Shown here: piece by piece, positions 25,616 through 34,198 of the stretch
How positions within the stretch are numbered: the stretch's first letter is position 1
Layout: every line of letters starts with the position of its first letter
Assembly (NCBI RefSeq): GCF_007970805.1
Contig: NZ_CP042433.1
Coordinates: 186,001-250,000 of the forward strand
Length of the DNA stretch: 64,000 bases
Source of the DNA: Flavisolibacter ginsenosidimutans
GTDB taxonomy: Bacteria; Bacteroidota; Bacteroidia; Chitinophagales; Chitinophagaceae
Reading direction: 5' to 3'
Made by a program: the position numbers and the translations under genes
The notes under the pieces: model-generated
What the model was told of the DNA's origin: nothing
Seen by the model: only the letters and a program-made list of their open reading frames with translations
Database searches by the model: none

Positions 25616-26140
25616 ATGTCAACGCTATTTATTGTCGCTATTATAATCGGCGTTATTGCCGGGGTTTGCGTGTTGCTGGTGAGTATTGATAACAAACAAA
25701 AACGCACTGCGATGAACGACCTTCTTCAACGTTTTAGTCAATTGGGTTCCGATCACAACCTGAGTTTTTCCAGCCAGGAAGTTTTAAAAGATGGCGTTAT
25801 TGGGTTGGACGGTATGCACCGTAAACTGGCCGTGTTGCAAAAGCGAAACGAAGACGGCTTCCATTCGAACGTGATAGACCTGAACGACGTAAAAACCTGC
25901 TCGGTAAAAAGGCAGTACGGAACCATTGGCGGCAGCGATTTGCAGACCAAAAAGCCGGAACAATTTCTTGAAAAAATTGTGCTGCGTTTTGAATTGGCCA
26001 ACGGAGGTGAACCAATGGAAGTCATGTTCTACAACCACATTGACCACGTGATTTATCAAATTGCCGAATTGGAAAACAAAGCCAAACACTGGGAGGCAAT
26101 TTTATCGAAGATGCAAGCGCCGGTGAAGAAAATGGCCTAA
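25616..26140 (+). CDS. Membrane-anchored protein of unknown function, look-alike of the protein at 26669
   Basis: A 174-residue protein with one N-terminal helix (LFIVAIIIGVIAGVCVLLV) and a cytoplasmic-type domain. The domain (about 55-165) has alternating beta pattern: KLAVLQKRN, VIDLNDVKTCSVKR, EKIVLRFELAN, MEVMFYNH. The same order of elements recurs in the gene at 26669-27145, so the two appear to be distant paralogs. The ATG at 25616 is the only sensible start. No family name can be given. Confidence 0.7.
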   Translation: MSTLFIVAIIIGVIAGVCVLLVSIDNKQKRTAMNDLLQRFSQLGSDHNLSFSSQEVLKDGVIGLDGMHRKLAVLQKRNEDGFHSNVIDLNDVKTCSVKRQYGTIGGSDLQTKKPEQFLEKIVLRFELANGGEPMEVMFYNHIDHVIYQIAELENKAKHWEAILSKMQAPVKKMA

Positions 26141-26251
26141 GAAATGGAAAAGGATTTACGGCGAAAGGATAAATTCATTGCCCACAGCCTCGGTAAAATT
26201 TCCCTTACGAAAACCACTCAAACAAATTTCATTCATCCCAAACCAGGAAAC

Positions 26252-26653
26252 ATGCAAAAGAAAAAAGAACAACTTGTCGTGACAAAGAACGATTACGAAA
26301 CCATCATGGGAAAATTGAAAAACGGCCTCGCAAAAACACTCTTCAACCGCCGGGATGCGGAAGAATTAGAAGCAGAATTAAAGAAGGCAAAGCTGGTGGG
26401 CGAAGACGAGTTGCCCGGCGATGTGGTCCGGCTCAATTCGCAGGTGACCGTGAAAGATGAAAAAGCGAACAAGGTTATGCAACTGACGGTGGTAACGCCA
26501 GAAAGAGCCGACATTAAAAAGCGGATGATCTCCATCTTCTCGCCCATAGGAACGGCTCTGATTGGCTACCGCAAAGGCCGGCGTGTTAGCTGGCAGGTGC
26601 CCGCGGGCCGAAAGACCTTTACCATTCTGGAAGTCGGCAATGCTTTTTCCTAA
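26252..26653 (+). CDS. Rnk/GreA C-terminal domain protein
   Basis: A 133-residue protein. The N-terminal part is a short coiled coil (YETIMGKLKNG...RDAEELEAELKKAKLV). The C-terminal part is the FKBP-like GreA/Rnk domain (VRLNSQVTVKDEKANKVMQLTVV, SPIGTALIGYRKGRRVSWQVP). Such proteins bind RNA polymerase near the secondary channel, and Rnk in particular lacks the long GreA hairpin and acts as a regulator. The start is the ATG at 26252; an upstream in-frame ATG at 26144 would add a charged stretch that does not belong to the family. It lies between the two look-alike proteins. Confidence 0.8.
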   Translation: MQKKKEQLVVTKNDYETIMGKLKNGLAKTLFNRRDAEELEAELKKAKLVGEDELPGDVVRLNSQVTVKDEKANKVMQLTVVTPERADIKKRMISIFSPIGTALIGYRKGRRVSWQVPAGRKTFTILEVGNAFS

Positions 26654-26668
26654 TTCAGTTCAACAGCA

Positions 26669-27145
26669 ATGATGAAGAAAATTTTAGAAACCCTCGTTCG
26701 CGCCGTAACTGCACTGCGAAATTGGTTTGCTCAACAAGGCCGGAAACAAAAGCAAAAACGTTTTGCTGCGCTCTTTAGCCGGAGCGTTTGGCAAAACAGG
26801 CTGGCGATTGAACATTCCGAGATCACGGGCGGTTTGTTGATGGCGCTTGACCGCAAAAACAAAAAGTTGCTGGTGATTGAACGAAGCAAAAACAACAAGC
26901 AGCGACACTGCGTTCCGTTAACCACGTTGACATCTGCTTTGGTGGTGCGGGAAACAAACAAAAGCGGCGGCATCCAAAAAATTTTTCTGGTGCTGAAACA
27001 AAAGCACAAAGACAAAAACATCAGGATTTGCTTTTTCAACGGAGCGTACAACAGTGCAGCAGAATTGCTTCTTTTATCAAGATGTGCCCTGCGCTGGAAA
27101 AGCCGCATTGACCTTTATAAACACACCGATTTGATGCCCGTATAA
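26669..27145 (+). CDS. Protein of unknown function, look-alike of the protein at 25616
   Basis: A 158-residue basic protein. The first 35 residues are amphipathic and rich in Lys/Arg/Gln rather than a membrane helix. The main domain repeats the pattern of the 25616 protein: KLLVIERSKN, CVPLTTLTSALVVRE, QKIFLVLKQK and IRICFFNGAYNSAAELL. It ends 37 bases before a strong terminator and is the last gene of the run. Function unknown; it seems to be conserved as a fold rather than sequence. Confidence 0.7.
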   Translation: MMKKILETLVRAVTALRNWFAQQGRKQKQKRFAALFSRSVWQNRLAIEHSEITGGLLMALDRKNKKLLVIERSKNNKQRHCVPLTTLTSALVVRETNKSGGIQKIFLVLKQKHKDKNIRICFFNGAYNSAAELLLLSRCALRWKSRIDLYKHTDLMPV

Positions 27146-27181
27146 AAGATTAGTTGTTGTAGTGTTTGATGATTTAGGGTT

Positions 27182-27213
27182 AAAAGAGAACCACGCGTTG
27201 GTTCTCTTTTTTT
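27182..27213. terminator. Bidirectional hairpin terminator
   Basis: Perfect 12-bp arms (AAAAGAGAACCA at 27182-27193, TGGTTCTCTTTT at 27199-27210) with a 5-base loop and a T-run on both strands. It separates the rightward 26669 gene from the leftward gntR gene. Confidence 0.9.
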
Positions 27214-27226
27214 GTGGCTTATGCAA

Positions 27227-27934
27227 TCAGTCAAACAGTCTTGCAAAATGATTTTCCAGGTGATTGCGCATGCCGTTTCGAAACAGTTCCGGCGAGCCGT
27301 TTTCCAAAATGTCCACGAGGCCTTTGTGCGAAACAAACTTGCGGAGCATTGGTTGCTTTTTCAGAAGGCCGCTGTGGTGTACGTAGTCAAAAACAGGCAG
27401 CAGCATTTTCTGAAATTTCTTCAGGGTTTCATTGCCGGTGATTTCATAAAGCTTGCCGTGAAAAGCAATTTCGTGGTCAATGTTGAACAAATGATAATCG
27501 GTAACGGGCGGTTCGTTGCTTACAATCTTTCTCAGCTCCGCGATGTCTTCTTTGGTGATGCGCTGGAAAAGAAAATCGGCCATGCCGATCTCCAGTACCA
27601 AACGGATTTCAAACATTTCCCGCAGGGTTTCCTGGTCCAGCACGTGCGGGTTTAGGCTCTTGCCCATGATGCCAAAAAGATCGGGGCTTGTGATAACCGA
27701 GCCCTTTTTCTTTTTCGATTCGATCAGGCCCATCATGCGCAGGCGCAACAGCGCTTCGCGGATAACGGTGCGGCTCACGCCCAAAGCCGCCGCCAGTTCA
27801 AGTTCCTTCGGAATGCTGTCGCCGACCTTGAGTTTTTGCTGGCGCAACAGTTCCACCAGGCTTTCTTCTACTTTATCTACCAGCGAAGCCGTGTCAATTG
27901 ACTTAAGGTCGTGTTTTAAGGCGGCAAGGTTCAT
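27227..27934 (-). CDS. GntR family (FadR/FCD subfamily) regulator of the sialic acid locus
   Basis: A 235-residue repressor-type protein. The N-terminal winged helix (about 15-85) has the GntR signature PKELELAAALGVSRTVIREALLRL. The C-terminal FCD all-helical ligand domain (95-230) has EMFEIRLVLEIGMADF and the metal/ligand His positions of the family (HEIAFHGKLYEITGN and HSGLLKKQPMLRKFVSHKGLVD). It is divergent from the susC-led operon. Perfect and near-perfect palindromes with a GTnnnAC core lie at 28061-28079 and 27934-27952, so it most likely represses the operon and itself, and sialic acid or a derivative is the expected inducer (inference). Confidence 0.9.
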   Translation of the reverse strand: MNLAALKHDLKSIDTASLVDKVEESLVELLRQQKLKVGDSIPKELELAAALGVSRTVIREALLRLRMMGLIESKKKKGSVITSPDLFGIMGKSLNPHVLDQETLREMFEIRLVLEIGMADFLFQRITKEDIAELRKIVSNEPPVTDYHLFNIDHEIAFHGKLYEITGNETLKKFQKMLLPVFDYVHHSGLLKKQPMLRKFVSHKGLVDILENGSPELFRNGMRNHLENHFARLFD

Positions 27935-27952
27935 ATTATGTTAGACTTAAAA
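27934..27952. promoter_or_regulatory. Second, degenerate GntR operator touching the gntR start
   Basis: TATTATGT-TAG-ACTTAAAA. The left arm is identical to that of the 28061 palindrome and the GTnnnAC core is kept. It begins at the first base of the gntR start codon (minus strand), so binding would block that gene: autoregulation. Confidence 0.55.
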
Positions 27953-27987
27953 TATTTTTCCTTAACAAATTGTTTACGACGTAGATA

Positions 27988-27995
27988 CAAAAATA
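27988..27995 (-). promoter_or_regulatory. Possible -7 element of the gntR promoter
   Basis: On the minus strand this reads TATTTTTG, an exact match to TAnnTTTG. I found no clear -33 TTTG at 19-21 bases. A start about 45-50 bases before the ATG would place the 27934 operator within the leader. Confidence 0.35.
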
Positions 27996-28029
27996 TCCCT
28001 CAAAAACTTACCGGAAAGGTGAAAATTTT

Positions 28030-28062
28030 TTTGGCGATTCAAAAATAATCCATTTACCTTTA
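28030..28062 (+). promoter_or_regulatory. Promoter of the sialic acid operon
   Basis: TTTG at 28030-28033 and TACCTTTA at 28055-28062 are separated by 21 bases, which fits the Bacteroidota TTTG-N19-21-TAnnTTTG pattern with one mismatch in the -7 box. The GntR palindrome overlaps the end of the -7 box and the start site. Confidence 0.6.
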
Positions 28063-28079
28063 TTATGTCATACATAATA
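28061..28079. promoter_or_regulatory. GntR operator (perfect palindrome)
   Basis: TATTATGT-CAT-ACATAATA, with perfect 8-base arms around a three-base centre. The GTnnnAC core is the one preferred by FadR-type GntR proteins. It lies 25 bases before the susC start and over the predicted transcription start. Confidence 0.75.
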
Positions 28080-28103
28080 CTTTAATCGCAAAACACGCTT
28101 TTC

Positions 28104-31100
28104 ATGAAATCTGCTTGCTTGAGAGTGGGACTGTTTCTGACCTGCTTCCTTTTAACCGCATTAACGTGGGCGCAAACCAAAAGAGTCTCCGGAACGGTCG
28201 TTTCCGAGGAAGACAAAAAACCTTTACCGGGCGTTAGCATTCAGGTAAAAGGTAAATCCACCGGAACCCAATCCAACGGCAACGGTGAGTTTTCGCTGAA
28301 CGCCGCCAACGGAGATGTTCTCGTCTTTACTTACACTGGGTTTACCCCACAGGAGGCCTCGGTAAACGGCTCGTCCAACTTCAACATTTCCTTGCGTCCC
28401 GACGCTGCCAAACTTGGCGAGGTGGTGGTGGTGGGCTACGGCACACAAAGAAGAAAAGAGTTTGCGGGTGCGGCCACCAGTGTAAACCCGCTGACTACCA
28501 AGTTTACGCCCAGCTCCAACGTGGGTACGGCTTTGCAGGGCGCAGTGCCCGGTCTTACCGTACGGCAAACGACGGGTGCACCCGGGGCTACACCAGACAT
28601 CGTTTTTCGCGGCGGAACGGATTTCGACGGTTCGGGATCGCCGCTTGTGGTTCTTGACGGTGTAATTGTTCCGTCGCTTTACGGCATTGACATGAACGAC
28701 GTGGAATCCATTGACGTTTTGAAAGACGCTGCCTCTACTGCCATCTATGGAGCAAGAGCCGCAAACGGCGTCGTTATCGTTACTACCAAGAAAGGCAAGA
28801 AGGGACGGACGCAGGTTCAATACACCATTAGAAGAACGAGCAATTACGTGAGAAGCATCGGTGACCAATACCTAAGCGCAGCCGATTACATTCGCATGAA
28901 CCGTCTTGGCATCCGGGCAAGATATCTTGCCGATTCTTTAGACGGGAACACCGCCAATGTAAACGCAGACAAAGGACAATTGAACGGCAACTGGGGCTGG
29001 GCCTTTGGCGCCACTTTTGGCAACCCGGCATCAGGGCTGTACACAACGCAAAGAGTGAACAACGCAAATCGGCAATACCTCACCAATCCTGCCTGGAAAT
29101 TATTGGTGGATGCTAATCCCTTTAATCCTGCGTTAACCGACAGCATTCTTTACAAAGAGATTGATGCGAAAACAAGAGAAGAGATGGTGATGCGCAACAC
29201 GTCAACCATTGAGCACAGCATCAACCTGAACGGCGCAAACGATCAGGGTTCTTTTGCGCTTGGCATTAATGCGCTGCGTGACGACGGTACCATCATTGGT
29301 TCGCAGTTAAAAAGATTGTCCATGAACTTCAACGGAGGGCTGAACGTGGGCAAGGATTTAAAAATTAACCTGAACACATCGGCTTATACCGTTAACATTC
29401 TGTCCCCGTACAATGATCCAGGCACGGTTGGCCTTGGCGTTTCGGCGCTTTCGGCTAATACGGGTGGCTTGTTGCAACGTTTTGTAGGAGTAGCGCCAAC
29501 GGTGCGTTATTCCAACGATACATCGGGTGCAATTCTACCCGGACCCAATGATGTTACGCTAGGCAATCCTGCTTACTGGAGTACACTTTACGTGAACAAC
29601 AACAACGAACAACGTTTTTCGGGAAGCCTGAACGCCGAATACAACATTCTTCCTTTTCTGAAATTCATTGCCACCGGCTCGGGTTTCCTTCGTTACGGCA
29701 ACGCAAACAACTTCACAAAGGCGTACATACAAGGCAACGGTGGCTCGATCAATTCAAACCGCCCGGCATCGTTTAGCAACTATCGCGACATTCAATACAC
29801 GTACAACGGCTTTTTGCAATTCAACAAAGACTTCAATGCGCACCGCATTACCGTGATGGCTGGCGGCGAATTCACCGAGTACAAGCGCTATACATTTGCC
29901 GGAAGCGCACAAGGCGCACCAACGGATTTGATTCCCTGGTTGAGCGCTGATCCTTCTCCAACCGTCATCAACGGCTCGTTGGCCTATTCCGGCGGCGCTT
30001 CTTCCAATTTTCAATATTGGGAGCGCATTGCATCGGCCATCAGCCGCGTGAATTATTCTTATCGCGACAAATATTTTTTAACGGGCATTTTGCGGGTTGA
30101 CGGTTCGAGCCGTTTAAGCAGCAATAATTTTTACGGTGTTTTTCCCGGCGTGTCCGCAGGATGGAATTTGCAGAACGAAGACTTTTATCGCAAGAGTAAC
30201 GTCGCAACAATCATCAGCACCGTTAAGCCACGAATCAGCTACGGCGTAAACGGTAACCTGCAAAGCTTTGGCAACAGTTATTATCCCACCGCGCAGGTTT
30301 ATTCTTCGGCCGGAATTTACAACGGCCTGGGTGGAACTTATGCGCCGTCGTACATCAATCCTGATTTGCGTTGGGAGCGGACAAACTCCATGAACTTCGG
30401 TGCTGACCTTGGCTTCTTGCGTGACCGCATCAATGTGAGCGCAGACTATTTTGTTCGCAATGTGTTCGACAAATTGGCCAGCCTCACCATCTCTGCGCAA
30501 ACAGGATTTACCGGTTACACAACCAACGTATCGCAACTGCAAAATCGCGGCTTTGAATTGTCGGCTACGGCTAAAATCATCCGGCCAATGACCGCAAACG
30601 GCTTTAGTCTTGACGCAGGTCTTTCGTTTTATACCGTGAAAAGCTACGCCATCAAATTGCCGGCGAACGGACTACCCGGCAACCGCACAGGCTTTAACGG
30701 CCTGAACCCGCTTGAAGTTTGGGACCCTGCGCATCCCGGGCAAACCAAGTTTGTTCGTGCGTTAATCGAGGGTCAACGCATTGGTACCGATGAAGTGTGG
30801 GCACCGAAGTGGGCCGGCATTTACGGCGGCACCGATCAAATTGCCAAAGACGCGAATGTGTACAATGCCTTTTTGCCTTACGCCAACAAAAAACTGAAGC
30901 AGCCCGGCGATGCGCAATGGTACCAGGTTTACAAGAACGACACCATTGACACAAGACAGTTTGTTTTTGTGGGAAGAACCACACCTAAAGGTTCCGGCAA
31001 TTTTTATCTCAACACCGGCTTCAAAGGATTTCATCTATACACAGCCTTTGATTATGCCTACGGCTTTGTGGTTTTAAACAACGAAAAGCTGAGAGGCTTA

Positions 31101-31490
31101 AGCCAGGTGCAGGGTTCGCAAAACGGAACAAAGGATATTTTAAATACCTGGACGCCGAACAACCCAAACGCGGCGCTGCCGATGTTCTACTGGGCCAATC
31201 AGGGACGCAATTACGCTACCGATGCATCGGGCAACAACCCGCCGGCCAACATGTGGGAGAAAGGCGACTACGTCATGCTGCGTGAGATTACGCTGAGCTA
31301 TGAGTTGACAAGAAATGTGTTGAGCAAGGTGATGAAGAACAAAGTGCAAGGTCTTAGCCTTTTCGTTACCGGTTCCAACCTTGTTTATTTCACCGGTTAC
31401 AGCGGCACCTTCCCCGAAGTGGGCGGCTTTGACAACGGTCGTTATCCGCTGCCGAAACGCTTAACTATCGGGGCACAAATCACACTCTAA
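28104..31490 (+). CDS. SusC/RagA-family TonB-dependent outer-membrane transporter
   Basis: An 1128-residue outer-membrane barrel with a signal peptide (cleavage after LTWAQ). A carboxypeptidase-regulatory-like domain follows (about 28-105, SGTVVSEEDKKPLPGVSIQV), then the TonB-dependent plug with GEVVVVGYGTQRRKE (about 114). The remainder is a long 22-strand-type barrel ending in LTIGAQITL. With its SusD partner it imports oligosaccharides or sialic acid across the outer membrane; by context this pair plays the role described for NanO/NanU in other Bacteroidota (inference). First gene of the operon, repressed by GntR according to the sites upstream. Confidence 0.95.
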   Translation: MKSACLRVGLFLTCFLLTALTWAQTKRVSGTVVSEEDKKPLPGVSIQVKGKSTGTQSNGNGEFSLNAANGDVLVFTYTGFTPQEASVNGSSNFNISLRPDAAKLGEVVVVGYGTQRRKEFAGAATSVNPLTTKFTPSSNVGTALQGAVPGLTVRQTTGAPGATPDIVFRGGTDFDGSGSPLVVLDGVIVPSLYGIDMNDVESIDVLKDAASTAIYGARAANGVVIVTTKKGKKGRTQVQYTIRRTSNYVRSIGDQYLSAADYIRMNRLGIRARYLADSLDGNTANVNADKGQLNGNWGWAFGATFGNPASGLYTTQRVNNANRQYLTNPAWKLLVDANPFNPALTDSILYKEIDAKTREEMVMRNTSTIEHSINLNGANDQGSFALGINALRDDGTIIGSQLKRLSMNFNGGLNVGKDLKINLNTSAYTVNILSPYNDPGTVGLGVSALSANTGGLLQRFVGVAPTVRYSNDTSGAILPGPNDVTLGNPAYWSTLYVNNNNEQRFSGSLNAEYNILPFLKFIATGSGFLRYGNANNFTKAYIQGNGGSINSNRPASFSNYRDIQYTYNGFLQFNKDFNAHRITVMAGGEFTEYKRYTFAGSAQGAPTDLIPWLSADPSPTVINGSLAYSGGASSNFQYWERIASAISRVNYSYRDKYFLTGILRVDGSSRLSSNNFYGVFPGVSAGWNLQNEDFYRKSNVATIISTVKPRISYGVNGNLQSFGNSYYPTAQVYSSAGIYNGLGGTYAPSYINPDLRWERTNSMNFGADLGFLRDRINVSADYFVRNVFDKLASLTISAQTGFTGYTTNVSQLQNRGFELSATAKIIRPMTANGFSLDAGLSFYTVKSYAIKLPANGLPGNRTGFNGLNPLEVWDPAHPGQTKFVRALIEGQRIGTDEVWAPKWAGIYGGTDQIAKDANVYNAFLPYANKKLKQPGDAQWYQVYKNDTIDTRQFVFVGRTTPKGSGNFYLNTGFKGFHLYTAFDYAYGFVVLNNEKLRGLSQVQGSQNGTKDILNTWTPNNPNAALPMFYWANQGRNYATDASGNNPPANMWEKGDYVMLREITLSYELTRNVLSKVMKNKVQGLSLFVTGSNLVYFTGYSGTFPEVGGFDNGRYPLPKRLTIGAQITL

Positions 31491-31524
31491 ACAATTGCAT
31501 TGCTAAATACAAAACAGAATAAAA

Positions 31525-33054
31525 ATGAAATTCAATAAATCTTTCCTTTTTGCTTCGCTCTGCGTTGTGTTTGCAGGCTCGCTGGTTTCCTGCAAAAAGC
31601 AACTGGAAGATGTCGTTCCGCAGGACTCCATCAGCAAGCAACTGGCTTTAACCGATGCCAACGCCACGCAGACTTTGTACATCGGCGTTTACGCAAGGTT
31701 CCGCGCCTTTAACAGCACGTTTTTTAATTTGGGCGAAATGCGTTCGGACATTTGGACCGACGGGCTTTTCACGGAGTCAGCCGATCCCACATCGCAACAA
31801 TTGTACACACAAAACATCAGTGCGTTGAACGTGCCTTACGCTAACTGGGCTGGCTTTTACAATTTGATCTACAACATCAACAACGTGATTGACGTGTTGC
31901 CGAAAAGTCCCGTTACAGATCCGGACAAATCAAGATGGCTGGCCGAGATGTACGGACTGCGTGCTTACGTTTATTACACCATGTTGAAGACCTGGGGCGG
32001 TGTGCCGCTTACAACAGAACCGGTAGTGACCATCAACAACGCAGCGGAAACCTACAAGGCCAGAAGCGCTGAAGCCGACGTGATGAAACAAATCAAAAGC
32101 GACATTGACAAATCGCTGCAATTGTTTAACGGCAACAACGCTTTTCCTTCGGGCAACCGTGTTTACTGGAACCGCGTGGCCACGCTTACATTAAAAGGCG
32201 ATGTGTACATCTGGTCGGGTACAAACACGGGCGGCGGCGCTGCCGATTATACCACGGCAAAAGCCGCCTTGCAGGAAGTGAAAAACCTTGAAGGTGCGAC
32301 GCTGAAACTGGATGCGAACTATGCCGACATTTTCGATCCCGCAAAAAAGGCGAATAACCCCGAAATTATTTTTGCGTTGAGCTACGAATCGGGACAAGCA
32401 ACACAAGGTGCTTTCTCCATTTTCACCGTTAACGGCGTGCAGGCTTCTTCTTATTCTTTGGCGCCGGCGGCAACACCGACAGTGAACACCGTTTATCCTT
32501 ACGTGAACGGCGCCAACAGGGTAGGAATGAACCAGGCAATGATCACAAGGTTAACCAGTGGTCCGGCCGACCAGCGCATCGCCAACTCTCTTAAGGTGAT
32601 GTATTCCGCGGCTTCTCCTTTTCCTGTTAGAGGCGTATTGCTGACGAAGTGGATTGGAACCGTGTCCGGCACTTCACAGGTTTACAACAACGATTATCCT
32701 GTTTATCGCTATGCCGATGTATTGCTTCTGTTGGCAGAAGCAAAAGCAAAATTGGGCGAAGACCCGACGGCAGAGATCATGCAAATTCGCCAGCGGGCTT
32801 ACGGTGCCGCGGCTCCGGCTTTCACCAACGGAAGCATTACGGACAACATGAACGCGATACTGGAAGAATACCTGCGCGAATTCATTGGCGAAGGGAAACG
32901 CTGGTGGGCTTTGCGCAGAGCGGGAGACAGCTATGTGTATGCGGCCATCAAGCCTTCATACCTTTCGCCCACATCAACGGCAAAATTATTGTTGCCCATT
33001 TCTACGAGCATGATCAACAACGATCCGTTGCTGGCGCAGACGCCGGGATATTGA
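31525..33054 (+). CDS. SusD/RagB-family surface lipoprotein
   Basis: A 509-residue glycan-binding lipoprotein that caps the SusC barrel. The lipobox VSCKK puts the lipidated Cys at residue 23. Four SusD-type TPR units provide the body: early ATQTLYIGVYARFRAF, the WLAEMYGLRAYVYYTM helix pair, and the conserved C-terminal REFIGEGKRWWALRRAG followed by LLLPIS. It is 34 bases after susC and is followed by a heptamer hairpin and a terminator. Confidence 0.94.
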   Translation: MKFNKSFLFASLCVVFAGSLVSCKKQLEDVVPQDSISKQLALTDANATQTLYIGVYARFRAFNSTFFNLGEMRSDIWTDGLFTESADPTSQQLYTQNISALNVPYANWAGFYNLIYNINNVIDVLPKSPVTDPDKSRWLAEMYGLRAYVYYTMLKTWGGVPLTTEPVVTINNAAETYKARSAEADVMKQIKSDIDKSLQLFNGNNAFPSGNRVYWNRVATLTLKGDVYIWSGTNTGGGAADYTTAKAALQEVKNLEGATLKLDANYADIFDPAKKANNPEIIFALSYESGQATQGAFSIFTVNGVQASSYSLAPAATPTVNTVYPYVNGANRVGMNQAMITRLTSGPADQRIANSLKVMYSAASPFPVRGVLLTKWIGTVSGTSQVYNNDYPVYRYADVLLLLAEAKAKLGEDPTAEIMQIRQRAYGAAAPAFTNGSITDNMNAILEEYLREFIGEGKRWWALRRAGDSYVYAAIKPSYLSPTSTAKLLLPISTSMINNDPLLAQTPGY

Positions 33055-33059
33055 GGGAT

Positions 33060-33146
33060 GTGAGAAGCAAGACGTGAAACGTGAGACCGGAAAGTCACTT
33101 ATGATGAAGTTCACTACGGTTTCACGTCTTGCTTCTCACGTTTCAC
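33060..33146. repeat. Heptamer arrays in inverted orientation (hairpin) after susD
   Basis: The left arm, 33060-33087, is four heptamers (GTGAGAA GCAAGAC GTGAAAC GTGAGAC). The right arm, 33119-33146, carries their complement. Twenty-one bases pair perfectly (33060-33080 with 33119-33139) around a 38-base loop. It could protect the 3' end of the susCD message or act as an attenuator. Confidence 0.8.
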
Positions 33147-33201
33147 TCTTCAAGTTCGCAAAAGTTTTTAGCAGTTCTCTCATATAGCACAGCAATCATT
33201 C

Positions 33202-33229
33202 CCAGGGGTAGTCCTGCCCCTGGTTTTTT
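33202..33229 (+). terminator. Intrinsic terminator just before nanA
   Basis: CCAGGGG (33202-33208) and CCCCTGG (33217-33223) with an 8-base loop and six T's. It lies 20 bases before the nanA start and would end susCD transcription. Read-through would carry RNA polymerase into the catabolic genes, so it may set the ratio of transporter to enzymes. Confidence 0.85.
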
Positions 33230-33249
33230 CCATCTTTAATTTTAAAGAA

Positions 33250-34191
33250 ATGCAGATTCCTAAATTAGAAGGTTTAATTGCGGCTCCGTTCACACCCATG
33301 AAAGCGGACGGTTCACTCAACCTTTCCCTTATACCAAACTATTACGAAATGCTGGTGGACAACGGGGTTGCCGGCGCTTTTATTTGCGGCTCTACCGGTG
33401 AAGGCGTATCCATGACAACGGCCGAAAAAAAAGCAGTGGCCGAAGCCTGGGCCTCGTGTACCAAATCCAATCCTGATTTTAAGGTGATGACCTTGCTCGG
33501 CGGCACCAGCCTTGCCGATTGCAAAGACCTGGCAAAACACGCAAGGGACATTGGCTTGTACGCCGTTTCGTTTACGGCGCCGTTTTACTTCAAACCGGCA
33601 AGCGTAAAGCAGTTGGCCGACTGTTGCAAAGTCATTGCCGATGTAGTGCCCGAGATGCCCTTTTATTATTATCACATTCCCGTACTTACCGGTGTTGATT
33701 ACGCGATGTACGACCTGTTGCAAGCGGTTGACGAAACCGTTCCAAATTTTGCTGGTGTGAAATACACGCACGAAGATTTTATGGATTTCCTTTCCTGCCT
33801 GCATTTTAAAGAAGGCAAGTACGACATGCTTTGGGGACGCGACGAAAACATGCTGTCGGCCCTGGTGCTCGGCTCGAAAGGCGCCGTGGGCAGCACCTTC
33901 AATTACGCCGCGCCGCTGTATTACGATTTGATTGACGCCTTCAACAACGGCGACTTAAAAAAAGCGCAGGCCATGCAACAACTGTCCATTGACATGATTC
34001 GCTTGCTCGGAAAATACGGCGGCATTGCCACCGGCAAAGCCTACATGAAAGTGTTGGGATTGGACTGCGGCGAATTTCGGTTGCCCGTAAAAAACATGAA
34101 CGAAGAACAGTTTGGTCTTTTCAGGAAAGACGTGGAAGGCCTTAATTTCAGTAGCTTTTCTTCCCGTTTATTATCAAAGGCTGTTGCCTGA
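33250..34191 (+). CDS. nanA: N-acetylneuraminate lyase
   Basis: A 313-residue aldolase of the DHDPS/NAL (beta/alpha)8 family. It cleaves N-acetylneuraminate into N-acetylmannosamine and pyruvate in the cytoplasm. The carboxylate-binding GSTGE loop is at 47-51. The catalytic Tyr lies in YYYHIP (about 141) and the Schiff-base Lys in FAGVKYTHEDF (Lys171). The YxIP and GVKYT context is that of sialic acid lyase rather than dihydrodipicolinate synthase. Start at the ATG of 33250, right after a terminator. The mutarotase gene follows after 7 bases. Confidence 0.93.
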   Translation: MQIPKLEGLIAAPFTPMKADGSLNLSLIPNYYEMLVDNGVAGAFICGSTGEGVSMTTAEKKAVAEAWASCTKSNPDFKVMTLLGGTSLADCKDLAKHARDIGLYAVSFTAPFYFKPASVKQLADCCKVIADVVPEMPFYYYHIPVLTGVDYAMYDLLQAVDETVPNFAGVKYTHEDFMDFLSCLHFKEGKYDMLWGRDENMLSALVLGSKGAVGSTFNYAAPLYYDLIDAFNNGDLKKAQAMQQLSIDMIRLLGKYGGIATGKAYMKVLGLDCGEFRLPVKNMNEEQFGLFRKDVEGLNFSSFSSRLLSKAVA

Positions 34192-34198
34192 AAATAAA

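Noticed and set aside
27212..27655. Plus-strand open frame antisense to the GntR gene
   Set aside because: The minus strand encodes a clear GntR protein with winged-helix and FCD signatures. The opposite frame is a shadow.
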